A stretch of 64,000 nt of DNA, from contig NW_006768784.1 in NCBI RefSeq assembly GCF_000204055.1, positions 436,244 to 500,243 of the forward strand, given 5' to 3'. This DNA is from Melampsora larici-populina 98AG31. Its lineage: Eukaryota > Basidiomycota > Pucciniomycetes > Pucciniales > Melampsoraceae. The notes beneath the pieces were generated by a model, which searched no databases, was not told the origin of the DNA, and saw only the letters and a program-made list of their open reading frames with translations. Made by a program: the position numbers and the translations under genes. The first letter of the stretch is position 1, and the number at the start of each line of letters is the position of its first letter. Below, in pieces: positions 10,341-22,777 of this stretch.

Positions 10341-12027
10341 ATGTTGGTTTATTCGAATTTATCAAATCATCCGAAACGTTTGGGCACAGGACAAGTTCTA
10401 ATTGAAGTGGATTCAGTCGCATTAGATGCTTGGGATTTAACTTTGACTCAATCTAGACTTTCATCTTATAATTTTTCTTCAAATCATCAAGATCAAAATC
10501 AAGATCGGGTGATGAAAAAAAGCGATTCATGATTTCAATTCATCGTCAAAAGAATACATATCAAGCTTTAGAATCAAATCCTTCGTTGAAATCTAAACTT
10601 TCAATTTCAAATCTCATTTCTTCAAAATTTAATCAATTCGTTCCTAGTACATAGAAGCTTTGTGGGAAAAGTTTTAGGAGCTGGATTAGGTGTTAAAAGA
10701 TTAAAGAAAGGTGATTTGGTTTATGGACTTCATGATTTAAAAAGGGTATGTATATGTTTTGACCCAAAAAATCGCCTCATCTTTCCAAAATACTCGACAA
10801 AAAAACGCTGACTCTTTTGTTCTTGTTTATAGTCAGGTGCATTGGTCCAACAGATGGTCATTGATAAGGATTTGGTGGCAATTGCCCCCGTTCATCCGAA
10901 TCTATCCATGGTACAAATCGCTTGTTTACCCGCGCTTGGGGTTCCCTCATATCTTGTTATGAGTACGATATGTGTTGGTTTACCAAAAGGATCAAAGGTG
11001 AATAGAATCTTATTTATCAAATCGTATGTACCTGCATTAATTTCCTCAAACTAAAGTAAATTGAAACTGATGCAACATGATCTTTCAGATATTGATTTTG
11101 ATTGGACATAAAGGACTTGAAGCAATTTTGTCCGAATCAAGATCTTTGGGTAACATGTCATCCCACCATCGCCACTAGTGTAGAAGAGATTGGGATCCCG
11201 ATAGCTAGATGTGAACTAAGAGGAGCAAGAGAAGTGATGGTAGAAGACAGTATCTTAAGTTCGGTAAGCTCGATCCATGAATCATCATACGATGTAGTGA
11301 TCGATACGATAGGTGGTCGAAGGATATATGATGCATCACGTAGGATCTTACATCATGAAGGGATGTTCATTACTTGTGTTGGTGATAGTTTAGGAATGAA
11401 AAACCTAAAAGATAAAGTACGAAGAAATTTCAGATGATTGAGAAGAACATTTATTGAAAAGATCAAAAGAAAATTGGGTATTGGTGTTTAGGTCCTGAAA
11501 CGGAATATGATGGAGAAAGACAAACAATCCGAGAGGGGTTAGATGAGATTCGTAAGATCATTGAAGATGATGAAGATTGTTTTAGTAGGTTTGAAGAAGA
11601 TATACAACCACATGAGATTGCTGGTGGGGTACTAGGCTGGTATAGGAATCGATTTAAAAGTCAAGATGGATTGTCAAATTTGATTTGTAATCTTTCACCT
11701 GTGATTGGTACGATTATTGATTTTGAAGAAGGGTTTAAAGCGTCTGATAGATTTGCAAAGTTTGAGAATTCAGCCCCATCTTTGATCATTGAAGGTAAGG
11801 TTTCTCTCTCTTTTGAAAAATAACAACATCAATATCTTTTCTTGACCAATGTTGTTTCGAGATTAATGATTGTTTTCCATTCTTGTTTTTCGGTAGAACC
11901 GATTGATGATCGAGAAGATCAAATTGATCTTTTCACAGGTTCAGTTGTGGTGGTTAAAATCAAATCCAGGATAAACCAGAAACTAAAAATGAAGAACTCT
12001 TCAGTTTTGATCAGACCTACTACGTAA
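10341..12027 (+). pseudogene. Decayed medium-chain quinone oxidoreductase/alcohol dehydrogenase-like gene
   Basis: Pieces in several frames match a medium-chain reductase: an N-terminal GroES-like part with GTGQVLIEVDSVALDAWD, then GKVLGAGLGVKRLKKGDLVYG near 10.67-10.74 kb, a domain-joining part with VHPNLSMVQIACLPALGVPSY, a Rossmann start LILIGHKGLE near 11.1 kb, and YDVVIDTIGG near 11.3 kb. A longer frame follows from about 11.48 kb and joins across an intron (donor near 11793, acceptor near 11898) to an end at 12027. Several frame shifts and stops cannot all be explained by introns, so I call it a pseudogene. A badly split but functional gene is less likely. The late part around 11.5-11.8 kb is not typical of the family. 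Confidence 0.55.
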
Positions 12028-15000
12028 TCATTGTTAAACAATTTTTTTTTGCAAACAAACACAAAACTTGATACATATTTATAGATGTCAACTTTTTTCC
12101 TTTCCTTTTTTTTCAATTATTGGTCGGTTTTAATGTTTCAATTTGGGGTTGAATGTTGCTTTAAATTTACACTTGTTTTTCTTTTGTAAAATTGATAGAT
12201 TTGTTCCCTTGCAAGGCTTTTGTTCCATACCAGAGTCCAATCAAAATTTGGTCCTCTGCATAGGTATTGCGGAGCCTCGCATTTTTGTGGTGAAAAATGA
12301 CATTGAGTAGGACAAGGAGGGAAGTTGATGATCATTTCTGGCTTCGCTGACAGACGAGGAAAAGAATGCTGAAAAAGTAGGTCACAATACTCGTTAAGCT
12401 GAATGAATGCTCATCCTCAGTTTTGCATCAAGAGCTTGCCAATATTTTTGCAAACAAGTAGGGGACAAGTCACAAGGAAGGGTTCGGGGTGTACCAAAAC
12501 ACAATTGTGCTCAATTTGAAAAAAGTTTCGGGGATACGTTGAAGTGTTATTGGAGAGCATTTGATTGAGATAGGTTTGGTATCTCTAGCTGAGCATTTAT
12601 GAAAAACAAGCATTCATCTCCAGCCCACCTTGAATTTGCAATCCACGGGATTGATTGATGATATGCAGTCGAATCACAGAGATCATGAGTTGCGATCACA
12701 TGGTACTTAACGGTCAACCCAGGTCAACCCTACATTTGTTTCAGGCAAAAAAACGATTCCAAGATTTGAATTCAGTTGGCCGTTGATTCAGATGAAATCC
12801 AAACAATAAATCCAAAAAATCCTCGGCATGACTTAAGCTGACAATATACCCACAAGAAGTGGACGTTCGCTAGGATGGACCTGCGTTGACCATCATCACT
12901 AGTCACAATCTAACGATACTCAGCAGCGAAGGGCAATCTCCTGATCAATGTGATTCCTTCGACCTGGGGGTTCTTTGGTGAATGAAAGCGGAAGCGATAC
13001 TGGTTGGATGAAATCCTCTATAAAATAAAAGATGAAGCTCGATGCTAGAGGCATTCGCCTTGTTCCAAACGATGCAGGATACGACGTGACCTCATATTCT
13101 GATCATGATTAATCCGATCGCAAAGCAGCTCTCTGGACGGAAGATTCTTTACCATGATCTCAGCAAGACTCCCTGAGCTGGCTCGCAGCAAAGGAGATCG
13201 GGCCACATGGCTCGGTACTTCATATTGCTTCACGAAATCTGGACCAATCAATGATTCATTTTAGGGCTAGTTCCAAGTCATAGTGGAAGTCAAAAATGTG
13301 AATTAAAAGCTGACCACCCATTAGCATTTCTAGTTCGTCTAGCTAGGCTGTAACAAGCGCAATCCATGGATTTGCACATGCTGGTATGTAACTCCCCGGC
13401 ATTTGTTTAGCACAGGAATGACATTGCACGGCAGCAAACAACCCTAACAGCACCGACTACATGTCGCACGCAAAGATACAAAAATGTGAAACAAAAACTG
13501 AAATTTCCATGGAAACGACAAAACTGGGTACTGAACAGGTACCTAAACCAATGGGACTGGTGGTGAACATTCAGAGGGTCTTGATGATTGACCTTCTTGC
13601 AGCTTTCAAGGAAGAATAACCTACCTACGTCCTACAGTTGCATCTCGTTCAAGTAGCGCTTTACCTATTGGAGGAGCGCTCTTTCAAATCAAGTGAAGAT
13701 CGAGATATGTACTGCGCAACAGTAAGAAAGAGAACTGATTGATTGTTATGTACAACTGTATTGCACTCTTCAATTCAGTTTTGTTTGTGGCAAAATGGAA
13801 ATCTTCTCAGCGTGTTGTGCAGTCTTCAAATTCTACTATTCCTCTTTGCCGTCTCTGAGGTCACCTATCTCCTTGAGTGCATCAATGTTGAAATCCTTTA
13901 AGAGTACAGATTGGCGGCCGTCTTTGGATTTACGAGTTTGTATCCTAATCTCCAACAATATGCTTTTGATCTGAGTTTGTGTGTTTTTAATGATTATGAC
14001 ACCCTGGGTAATCAAGCTCAGCACATATCTACCTAGAGATCACATCACGAGTGTCAGCTTCGTCATTTAGCCCATTGCTTGATGACTCTATGTATCAGCA
14101 ACGCGCCTTCCAATCAAGTGAAATCGTTGGCGCAAATGTTTAGCTGAGCCAAGCAATATAGAGATCTGAAAGCTTTGATTGAAACAGTTGAGGAAATCCA
14201 GTCGGGATATCATGATCATGTCATACATTGTACGGGCAGAAACTCTTTCCACAAAAAGGCACTGTCAGCATCCTCACCGGCGCGGTGAATAGATCTGCGC
14301 TGACCCATCGGTTTATGTATCTTACAAGTCGACGTGTAAATTTAAAAACCCGTCCATACGTGTATTCAACTTGAACAAGCATAATCGCCAATGTTTACGC
14401 TTTGCCTTTGTGTGCGTTTTGAAAGTTCTCATCTCACATTTGTGGTCAGGTTTGTGTCAAAGCAAGTCGGCATTAGCATCAGCTGGTGTATAGAACCCTG
14501 CGGGGCCTTGCCGCATCATGACCGCACTATAAAAATAAATACTAAGCATCTTGATGATATTTGGTTCGGTGCCCTAGTAATGATCTTGCTTGAATAGTGA
14601 TAGTGATTATCTCTATCCCAGGTCACCAGGTCACAATCGCGAGCAAGATTACGAATTGTGTAGAATTATTTGAAGTGCCATTGATTTGGTTTGGAGGAAT
14701 GGTAGAATGAATATTAATCAGTATCGTATGCGTCGGCTGAGGTAATCATGGCCTTTGTGACCTATGTCCACTTTCAGAATATACATCTTAGACACAATTG
14801 CTGGTATTCACATTTGATATCTCCAGCTACGCATCAAAACAGATCCTAGGAATGATTTTCCTTATCTCACGTCACTCGACGATGTTTTCTGAGGAAGTTG
14901 CTCTGCTGGGAAGCCTAGTACACCACCGAAGGAAACGGTCCTTCAAATCTGATTGATACCCACATTTTACCTCCTCAGGTTGCTTCTTAAAATACCATCC

Positions 15001-15490
15001 GGAGGATATTGACCTCACTACTTGACTTCAATCTCTCCGAAAACGTTCTGAGGTCACTTGGCGAGTTAGAGTCTGTACCATCCGACCACAGCGCGATTTC
15101 GAAATTCCTCCTAAATGGGTTCAGCTCTTGGGTTGAGTGCTGGTGACCTCAGATCACACACCTGTGCCTCTCAAGAAGACTGGACGACATTCTATGAAGC
15201 TGGCCCTCAGATTGCAAATCCGCTTCAAGATGATGTATACAACTTGTACAAATTTCGCCTTTGTTTTCAGTCCCTTAGAATTCATACTCTACCCACCTTA
15301 TAGGGCTTAATCTAATGGAAGTAAAAATCAGGTGACATCAGCTGGCGTATAAATCTTCATTGCCCATCTTTCTCAGCTTGGGAATGTGCAGTAGGCATTT
15401 TTGATGATGTTCGGATTGACCGCGATTCCCTCAGCGGATGCCTCAGCTCTTACCTCACTCTCTGCATCAAATCTTGCCATAGCTTAAGCC
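12028..15490. other. 3.5-kb stretch without a recognised gene
   Basis: Only short ORFs are present and none joins convincingly to neighbours. A minus-strand frame at 13251-13045 has protein-like composition but no recognisable motif. No transposon signature was found. It may hold regulatory DNA, lineage-specific exons or decayed sequence. Confidence 0.4.
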
Positions 15491-15500
15491 CAATCTATGG

Positions 15501-15507
15501 TATATAA
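15501..15507 (+). promoter_or_regulatory. Candidate TATA box upstream of the kinase-like gene
   Basis: TATATAA lies about 500 bases upstream of the kinase ATG and is followed by a C/T-rich leader. It is the best TATA match in this intergenic region. Position relative to transcription start is inferred only. Confidence 0.4.
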
Positions 15508-15529
15508 ACCCCCTTTGACTGGCCTCAAA

Positions 15530-16004
15530 CTTCTGAACTCAACCCACTCGATCTCTTTCTGTTCACGCCTCATATCTTCGAACTACAATCCTTCCCCCAT
15601 TTGCTTTCTACACTACCTTTCCAATCTTCTAGAACCCATTAGCTTTTTGAACTGCCTCGAACTACTCAAAGACTTTTTAACCCAGCTTATATCTTTGAGC
15701 AAAACTTAGTCTCTTGTTTCCTTGCCTTATTACCTCTTCAATCCCCATCAATCCATTAGTTTCCTAACCGCTTCAGACTACTTCAAAAGTCTCTATTCTA
15801 TATTCGACCCACAATCCTTCCCCATTGGCTTGATTCACTGCCGTTTTAATCTTCAACAACTCATAGACTTTCTCAAACTACTCGAACCACCCAAAACCTC
15901 TCGATCGGAGCCTTATATCTTCGAGCTACATTTCCCCCTCAATTTTCCTGCCGGTATACCTGTCACAGAACCATTAGATTTTATCAAACAACTTTTAGTC
16001 AGTC
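15530..16004 (+). repeat. Leader with diverged internal repeats
   Basis: The C/T-rich leader repeats phrases such as ATATCTTCGA(A/G)CTAC, CAATCCTTCCCC and CTCAAACTACTCGAAC with spacing near 150 or 330 bases. It looks like an old tandem duplication within a 5' leader. Several upstream ATGs occur, one opening a frame that overlaps the kinase start (15722-16060). Confidence 0.4.
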
Positions 16005-16958
16005 ATGGTCAACCAACGCGACCTTCTCCCAAATCCAATTGCTCCCCGCGACTTACTTGAACTGCAAAAAGACTTTCGAGTCGTGAGAAAACTCGATTCA
16101 GGCGGATTCTTCACGGTCTTTGAAGCTCATTCTGACTATCTCGGCTCTGTGTGTGCACTCAAGATAATTCCACATATCGACCAAACCGGCACGAACAAGC
16201 AACCTGTCATTCAAAACGAACTCGAGATACTCAACTCGCTCAAGAGGATCCCTTTCATAATCCAAGTGCTAGGTGTTCAAGTCTATTTTCACACTACTTG
16301 TATCATGTTTGAATTCTGCAACCAAGGTGATCTTGGTGAGATGGTACGACAATCTAGGATCCCCGAGAATCTCATAAAGCGTTACATACTCGATATCGGT
16401 ACTGCGCTCCACCACATGCACCGTCGAAACATCATCCATCGTGACTTAAAACTCGATAACATACTTGTGGATCATATGGGGAATGTCAAGATAACTGCCT
16501 TTGGGTTGGCGACAGTCTGTCCTTTTCTTGGTTTGACCTCTGGTATCGTCGGTTCTCCTTGGGCTAGAGCGCCAGAGATGCTCACCCGAGCTTCATACAA
16601 TAATATGGTGGATTGGTGGTCTCTAGGGATCATGTTATTCACAATGGTCACTGGAACGAAGCCTTTTGAGCCAAGTAAGTATTTGCTCATTCGAGATAAT
16701 CTTTTATCAAAGTTCACAAATTGGGTTTTTTATTGACTCGACTTTTACCCTATTGTTTGGAATCAATTCTCAGGTGGTAGTAAAAACGTAGCATGGCATA
16801 TTGTTAATTCACCTTTGATGATTCCTTCGTATGTTTCGCCCGCCTGCTCTGAAGTGATTGAAAGACTGTTGGCCAAGGATCCGGCGTTGAGAATAGGTTC
16901 TGTGCGAGGCTTGAAATCATGCAGTTTTTTTGAAGGTGTACATTTACGTTTTCGTTGA
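16005..16958 (+). CDS. Protein kinase-like protein with AFG in place of DFG
   Basis: Two exons, 16005-16674 and 16774-16958, join in phase to 284 residues. Kinase landmarks in order: a glycine loop LDSGGFFTVFEA, the ATP-binding Lys in CALKII, the helix C Glu in NELEIL, the catalytic loop HRDLKLDN, then KITAFGLA where DFG should be, an APE motif as RAPEML, and DWWSLGIMLF. The sequence resembles AGC-type kinases. The DFG Asp, which binds magnesium, is Ala, so normal phosphotransfer is doubtful and a pseudokinase role is likely. The protein is short and has no clear C-terminal tail. The ATG at 16005 is chosen because kinase homology begins shortly after. Downstream exons could exist beyond 16958. 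Confidence 0.8.
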
Positions 16959-17949
16959 TTGGCTTTCCATAGAGACGTGTTTTCACCAACCGCTTCGCAT
17001 ACCAAAATTTCATTCTCCTAATAACTTTCCTATCTGGTTATCAAATTAGACTTTTGGGCTTCCCTTGGAGATCTCTGTTGCTTTGCGTTTAATGTCAAAC
17101 TTTTTATAATTAAATTCCATTTCATTCTCGTTTTTTTGGTGATTTTGATTTCTCATTTAAACATGGTAGAGAATACAAATTTGTTGCTTCATTTTAATCT
17201 TTCTTGCTGTCCTTCTTGAAGAAAACTAAACAGGTGACAGGTAAGATGTGCACGATGTCAGTGTTTCAATCTGAGCTGCTGGTCCGTGATCAACAGTGCT
17301 AGAAATAGAGTGCCTCCGTTCAGTTCCTTTTGAAATCTGGTCTTTGTTTACAAGATAAGAGTTTTGAAGCAAAAAACTGAGTTTAAACTGTCCTCAAATG
17401 TCGATCAGTTGGACAGTGTCCAACAAAAAATGTTGCTACAGATCACTGTCATCAAGCCATTCTTGATACATTCAAAAAATCCTAGAAATAGTGGGGTTCA
17501 GATGCAGAAGCGCGCGTGCATAATCCTAAATGTTATCAAATTCCAAACTCCGAGATACAAAGTTGAAAGAATTGTGGCCCTTGATAATATCTTGAAATAT
17601 GATATACTTTTCTCTTGCAAGTGGTGCTAAAGATGAAGTCGTGCCACCTGTTGCACCACTCAGTCTCATGCCGGGCAAATTCAGGTCATGCAGTGCATAC
17701 AATGTGCGCAGTCCTGGATGTATGTCAGGGCCTGAGGAACCTGTCAGGCATGCAGGACTCCTCATCCTGTACGCACTGTGTATCAATCATCTTGTTCAAA
17801 CTACTTCTTGGGTTTTTGCAGTAAATTGGAGCATCCAACCTCCTGTGAGACTTGGAACAATATTCATTTCTTCTCAAAGGAGGCACTGCAAGGCGTTTGT
17901 TGGTACTATACACATGTACCATACTAGCATCATTATATGGGGTAGGAGA
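16959..17949. other. Intergenic, no recognised gene
   Basis: Short ORFs on both strands overlap near 17.5-18.0 kb but none has a recognisable domain, and opposite-strand frames shadow one another. A diverged transposon relic is possible. Confidence 0.4.
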
Positions 17950-18600
17950 TTTTTCCACCGAGCTGATTACACCAGATTATCTGGTGTAAATTCCTTTTGG
18001 TGGAAAATGTTGCGATGAACTGAAGCGCACAAGAAGAAAGACAGAAAGGGTGAGGTAAATGTCATAACATGTTAACTAATACTAATAGCAAGATGAAAGG
18101 AAAATATACCTGGAGCGCGCAAGAAAAAAGACAGAAAGGGTGAGGAGAGAACCCTTTCCTTGTGCAGCTCCAGGTCGTTTATATACATCAGTTGTTATGT
18201 GATAGTTAGAGTGTTCTAACAACAAGTTCACACAAACAGTTGAGTAGAAATGTATACACAATAGACAGGTTAGACAAGAAGCAGTGAGATGGTAAAGCAC
18301 ACTAGGGAAATATGACATCAGGGATACAAGCAAGTTCTTGTGGTGTGAGAAATTAAAGTATGTATTCCAACAGAAAATTCGATCTCAGGGGGGGGTAATT
18401 TGATTTTTCCACCAATTTTTTTTTTGAGTGGTGGAAAAAATCCGGTGCAGAAAATTGGGTGTTAAAATCTTGCAACCAGTTGCAATTTATATTTTTCCAC
18501 CCAATTTTTGACACCAGATAAAGTGGTGGAAAAAACAGTGGAAAAATCTTGGTCCCAGATGGGATTTTTACTTTTCCACTGGATACTTGGCAACTAGGAG
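17950..18600. repeat. Cluster of foldback motifs TTTTCCACC / GGTGGAAAA
   Basis: A perfect-looking palindrome spans 17950-18008: TTTTCCACC, then TTACACCAGAT facing ATCTGGTGTAA, then GGTGGAAAA. Further copies of TTTTTCCACC and GGTGGAAAA in both orientations occur through 18400-18590. Two 33-bp direct copies ending GACAGAAAGGGTGAGG lie at about 18025 and 18111. This looks like overlapping or nested foldback MITE remnants. Confidence 0.6.
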
Positions 18601-18729
18601 TGAACGCTTCTATATACAAGAATAGGTCACAGGAGGTATCAATGACATTGCAATCACATTAGATGTAAGCCAGGACGTGTCGCGTCTCACAGCACTACAA
18701 TGCTGTGATTCTTACTAACCTTCTTTACC
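18601..18729. other. Short spacer, possible left part of an LTR relic
   Basis: No gene. Together with 19081-19270 it may form one older sequence split by the 348-bp MITE. Confidence 0.3.
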
Positions 18730-19077
18730 CACAGTGTCATTTTACTAGTCACTGGCAGGCCAGTGAGTTCCATTCACCTCAATCCAATCTCAATTCAATG
18801 TCAGTTCAATATCAGTTTGACCTCCAATTATATTTGAGTGGGGGATATGGATGGGCTGCATAATCACTGAAACCTTCCAGACATTCTGACACCTTCATGT
18901 GTGGACATGCAACCAAACTTTATTCCAGTTCATTCTGGAAGGTTGTTTGTCTGCTACTCTAGGCCACACATTGAGATTGGATTGATATTGAACTGACATG
19001 GATTTGAGATTGGGTTGAGATTGGATTGAGGTGGACATACTCACTGGCCTGCCAGTGAGTAGTAAAATGACACTGTG
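18730..19077. mobile_element. 348-bp CACTA-like MITE with 3-bp target duplication
   Basis: The left end reads CACAGTGTCATTTTACTA and the right end is its complement. The 3-bp flank ACC is present on both sides (18727-18729 and 19078-19080). Long inner inverted repeats follow, including CACTGGCAGGCCAGTGAG and a diverged block of CTCAATCCAATCTCA. CACAG-type termini plus 3-bp duplication fit a non-autonomous CACTA/CMC element. No transposase is inside. Confidence 0.75.
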
Positions 19078-19080
19078 ACC

Positions 19081-19972
19081 TCTTGTCTATTTTTTCGGAG
19101 TTGCTTTCTTCTTGACCATCCTTATATATAGTGGTGGCCTGAACTCTGTTTTCATCCCACACTTCTTATAATTATTTTCAAGTATTATAATCTTCTTCCT
19201 AAATCTGTATTATCACAATCTGTTTCCATTATATTATCTATATATCTTATATAACAATTTTTCGGGTCCCGCCACTCCTCTCCCTTTTATGTACATTTTT
19301 AGGCCACCCTATAGTGGACCTTTTTTGATGCTTGAGTCAATTGCTATGTACACGTCCCCACGCCTAGGATTTGTAATCATTGGGTTTGGGACAAGCCCTG
19401 GCCCCGCCGCTGCAACACTTAAATGATTATGTAAATCACTTGGAGGGGACTGTACATGCACACTATTCTTATAGTATACTTGTACACCTGCAATTAGGGC
19501 ACCAAGCCCAATTCTAGCTGAAAGTTACATTGGTAGTTAGCTAGATCACCAACCTCCCAAAACCGCAAGCTTAACTAAGTCCCTCCCTGACCTGTACTGG
19601 CCAGACCAGAGGAGGGACTTACAAGTAATGTCAGAATTCTGGCTTGAGATCCAACGGTCCTTTCCGCAAAATCCTATGAATCCATCTAATCACAAAATTC
19701 CAGTATCAAGTGCCTTTGACATGATAATCAAAAATATGTGCAAGGGGCTTGCCAACAGATCCCCCTTGCCACTTTTTTATTTTCTCTCACGGCCTATAAT
19801 ATATCTTGAAAAAAGGAATGGGGCATATTTGGGGCCAAAGTGACAAACATGAATTTCAAATGCTGTGCGTTTGAGAGAATAGAAAATCATTAAGATTGAA
19901 CAACACTTTTGCTAATTTGTTGTCAGTCAGAGATATTGGGATTTTTTGTGAATTCATTGGTGTTCTTGCTGT
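19081..19972. other. Non-coding stretch with LTR-like end and a hairpin
   Basis: Contains a TATA-like string near 19120, a possible LTR end and following leader around 19260-19280 (TTTTTCGGGTCCCGCCAC), and a hairpin pairing AAGTCCCTCC near 19578 with GGAGGGACTT near 19612. It may be leader or LTR sequence of a Copia element related to the next relic. No ORF is convincing. Confidence 0.35.
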
Positions 19973-20974
19973 TCATTCATTGGGCAGAAAAGATTTGATG
20001 ATTTTCTTTGTCAGTCCTGTTTGTGAAAATTTGAACAATCCATCTGCTTCACATGTTACGTCAACTCCAACAATTTGATCCAGTGATGTCTCCCACTTGA
20101 TGAGTAATTTTTCTTTCAAAGCTTTGTAACTTTCTGAAAGCAATTTTTCAGAGCTTCCGGTTACTGCCCCATTTTTGCTGTGGAGCCAGATGATGACGGT
20201 GTCCACGCCTCTACGGTAAGATTATAGTGATTGGTCATACTGACTTACAGTAAAACCTAAAGCCATCAATATCTTGTGGATATGTTTCCACCAGCAGCGC
20301 GCACCTTGCTTGGTGCTGTATAGCGCTCTTAAGGCCTTCAATACTTGATTTTTCTTTCTCTTCTTTGACTCTATATCACTATGAAGATACACAGATGTGA
20401 TATCAAAAGAGTGCACTGGCCAGTTCTGATGGGCTGATATTGTGAGCATAATTCTCAGTCCAGCAAACGTTGCAGTCAGGGCAAAAGTCTCATTATAGTT
20501 GATCCCTTCTTTTTGACTATACCCTTTTGCACCAAGTCTTGCTTTGAATTTCGTTGGATTGCCCTCAATATCTAATTTCTTATAGGTGAACACCCACTTC
20601 AGTCCAATTGATACCAGTCCATCAGGTTTATCAACAACCCCCCACACCTTCATCTTCTTCATCATGTTCATTTCAGTATTGCACTCTTCTTTCCACTTCA
20701 CACCATCATTTGATCTCATAGCTTCAGCAAAAGAACACGGTGGTTGTAAGATCTTTAAGTAATCATTCCCATTAAGTACATGAGAGGCTGTTATGTCTTG
20801 CTTATCAATCTTCATCTCTTCAGTAAAGTCGCCAAGTTTGAGTGCATTGATGATATGAGCATGTGACACTGAAAAATAATAAATTGTTCCCTTGCTCAAA
20901 AGCTGGTTTGGAGTGATCTTTAAGCCAATTTTGGGAGGAGAGCTCCAACAATAATTGTAAACAAGCCTTCTCAT
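19973..20974 (-). pseudogene. Copia-type reverse transcriptase relic
   Basis: The frame 20974-20222 matches the RVT_2 region of Copia polyproteins: PPCSFAEAMRSNDGVKWKEE, LKWVFTYKKLDIEGNPTKFK and KGYSQKEGINYNETFA. A following frame (20206-19973) continues the downstream part, ending near KFSQTGLTKKIIKSF. The frame breaks between them and the YVDD region is degraded. The 5' integrase and gag are absent. This is a dead fragment. Confidence 0.8.
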
Positions 20975-21190
20975 GATATGTTGGTCCCTAAGCTTATTAC
21001 AGAGTTTGGCCTAAAATACCATTGTGACAGTAATCAACAAACTGTTCAATGCCAAAAGTGGGTTTGGGCAACACTACACCTGGGACATATTCTACCGAGC
21101 TACATAGCTTAAATACTCACTTTCCTGGATCATCCCAAAGTGCAGGTAACATATGACTTCAATTACACTGAATTCCTTAATTGGGTGTGT
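20975..21190. other. Spacer, nothing recognised
   Basis: Short sequence between the Copia relic and the next foldback region. Confidence 0.3.
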
Positions 21191-22139
21191 TTGCACAAAG
21201 GTGTGAAATGAATTAAGTTTTAATACCAAATCCCTCACAGGTGGTGAAACCCAAAGCCTGTGTACTTACACCTAACGTGGCCTTCCTGTTCTGAGAGGTT
21301 GTGAGATTTAGTAGGGAAAAACTGGCACAAAAGAAAAACTTTGGTTGAAGAAGAGTTTATTGAATGCCGCTTGGGGACATCAAAGTCATGCTTTTCCAAG
21401 TAGCACACTTGGATCAGATCCTTCACAACTTGCACCATTCTCAAGATCTGATTGACACCCAAAACTGTGTAAAATACCTTGTAGCACATCGATGTGCACA
21501 CACAACAAGATATGAAAAAAAAGAATAATGTTTTGTTGAACTAAGCGTGCGCAAAGCAGCTCAGACCTGCATATTTGTCTCACAAAGGGCTTGCTTCCTG
21601 AGCACCTGGACAAAGGGATAGTATTTGGATCCAAAGATCTGTTCAAAGGGAAAGTCTTTGGATCCAAATACCTGTCTAAAACTTCTATCATTCCTCTATG
21701 ACTTTCTTTTTGTGTGTGCACATTGATGTGCTACCAAGAAATTTACACGGTGCAATCTAAAGAGGAAGACAACATTACACAAAGACACAATTGTGTGTAA
21801 ACGTTGGAAAGACACAATTTGGATGGCAATGAAGACTTGAGAATGGCTCAATATATGGAGGATCTGAATGATGGGTCCTGCCTAGAAGAAGCAGGACTTT
21901 GATTGTTCAACAGGAAATTCGAAAAGCTATCCTGTGGCAGCAGTTTTTCCTTTGGTCCATTCTCTACCTACTAGATCTCACAACCTCTCACACTAGGAAG
22001 GCCACATTTGGTGTGGGTCCCTACACAGGCTTTGGGTTTTACCACTTGCAATTTAGTTGAGTTTGACTTGCAAGGGACTTTGTTAAGTTCATGTATTTGG
22101 TTTTGCAACTTCATTGGTTGTGCTTGCACAAAGGTGTGA
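21191..22139. mobile_element. About 0.95-kb foldback element with a nested inverted repeat
   Basis: Inverted arms at about 21241-21316 and 21965-22046 share ACCCAAAGCCTGTGTA, GTGGCCTTCCT and TGAGAGGTTGTGAGAT. A 16-bp direct repeat, TTGCACAAAGGTGTGA, lies outside both arms (21191 and 22124). A second, inner pair of arms (about 21478-21503 and 21712-21737) shares TAGCACATCRATGTGCACAC, suggesting a smaller element inserted inside a larger one. No transposase ORF was found. Confidence 0.65.
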
Positions 22140-22777
22140 TAGATTTTTTTGTTTATTACAAAAACAAAAACAAATCAAAATGACCTTGTTCAAATCAAAA
22201 CTTAAAGACAACAAAATCCTTTGCTTCAAGATGGTCAAATTTTCCTAGGTATACTAGTCTTCTTGGACCCAACATTTTTAGATAGTGTTTTCATGCAAAC
22301 CCATTATGCACCCAAAAAAAACCATCCATACATGATCTGCAGTTTGTATTTCCAACTGAAATCACCACAAACATGTGACACATTACATTTGAAATTGAAG
22401 ACCACTCTGGCCCAGGGTCTGGCTCCAAATGATTTTTTTGTGTTATATGTTGACACCAGCGGTAGTGAGACCCTTGTTAATCTTTGAGAAGTTTTTGGTA
22501 CGTTTTGTGAGTTTCCAAGGTAGTCAGCCTCATTGAAATGTTGGTGGTAACAATGCGCAGTTACATACTGCTTCACACACACGAACAACGTCCTTGAAAT
22601 ATTTGCTGAAGGGCATACGAGTCTTCCGTTGTTTCTGCTTTATTTCAATCATATCGAGATCGCACTGGTGACTATTCTTTACCTCCACTTTCAATCACTT
22701 TCCTTTCTTTTCCACGTAAAATAACTCTACAACTAACGCAACGGCTAGAAGTACTCGACGCCAATATCCATACCTTC
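22140..22777. other. Intergenic, upstream of the secreted protein gene
   Basis: No gene recognised. It should contain the promoter of the gene starting at 22778. Confidence 0.4.

Noticed and set aside
17599..18018. 139-codon plus-strand gene
   Set aside because: No recognisable domain; it overlaps long frames on the other strand and runs into the foldback repeats.
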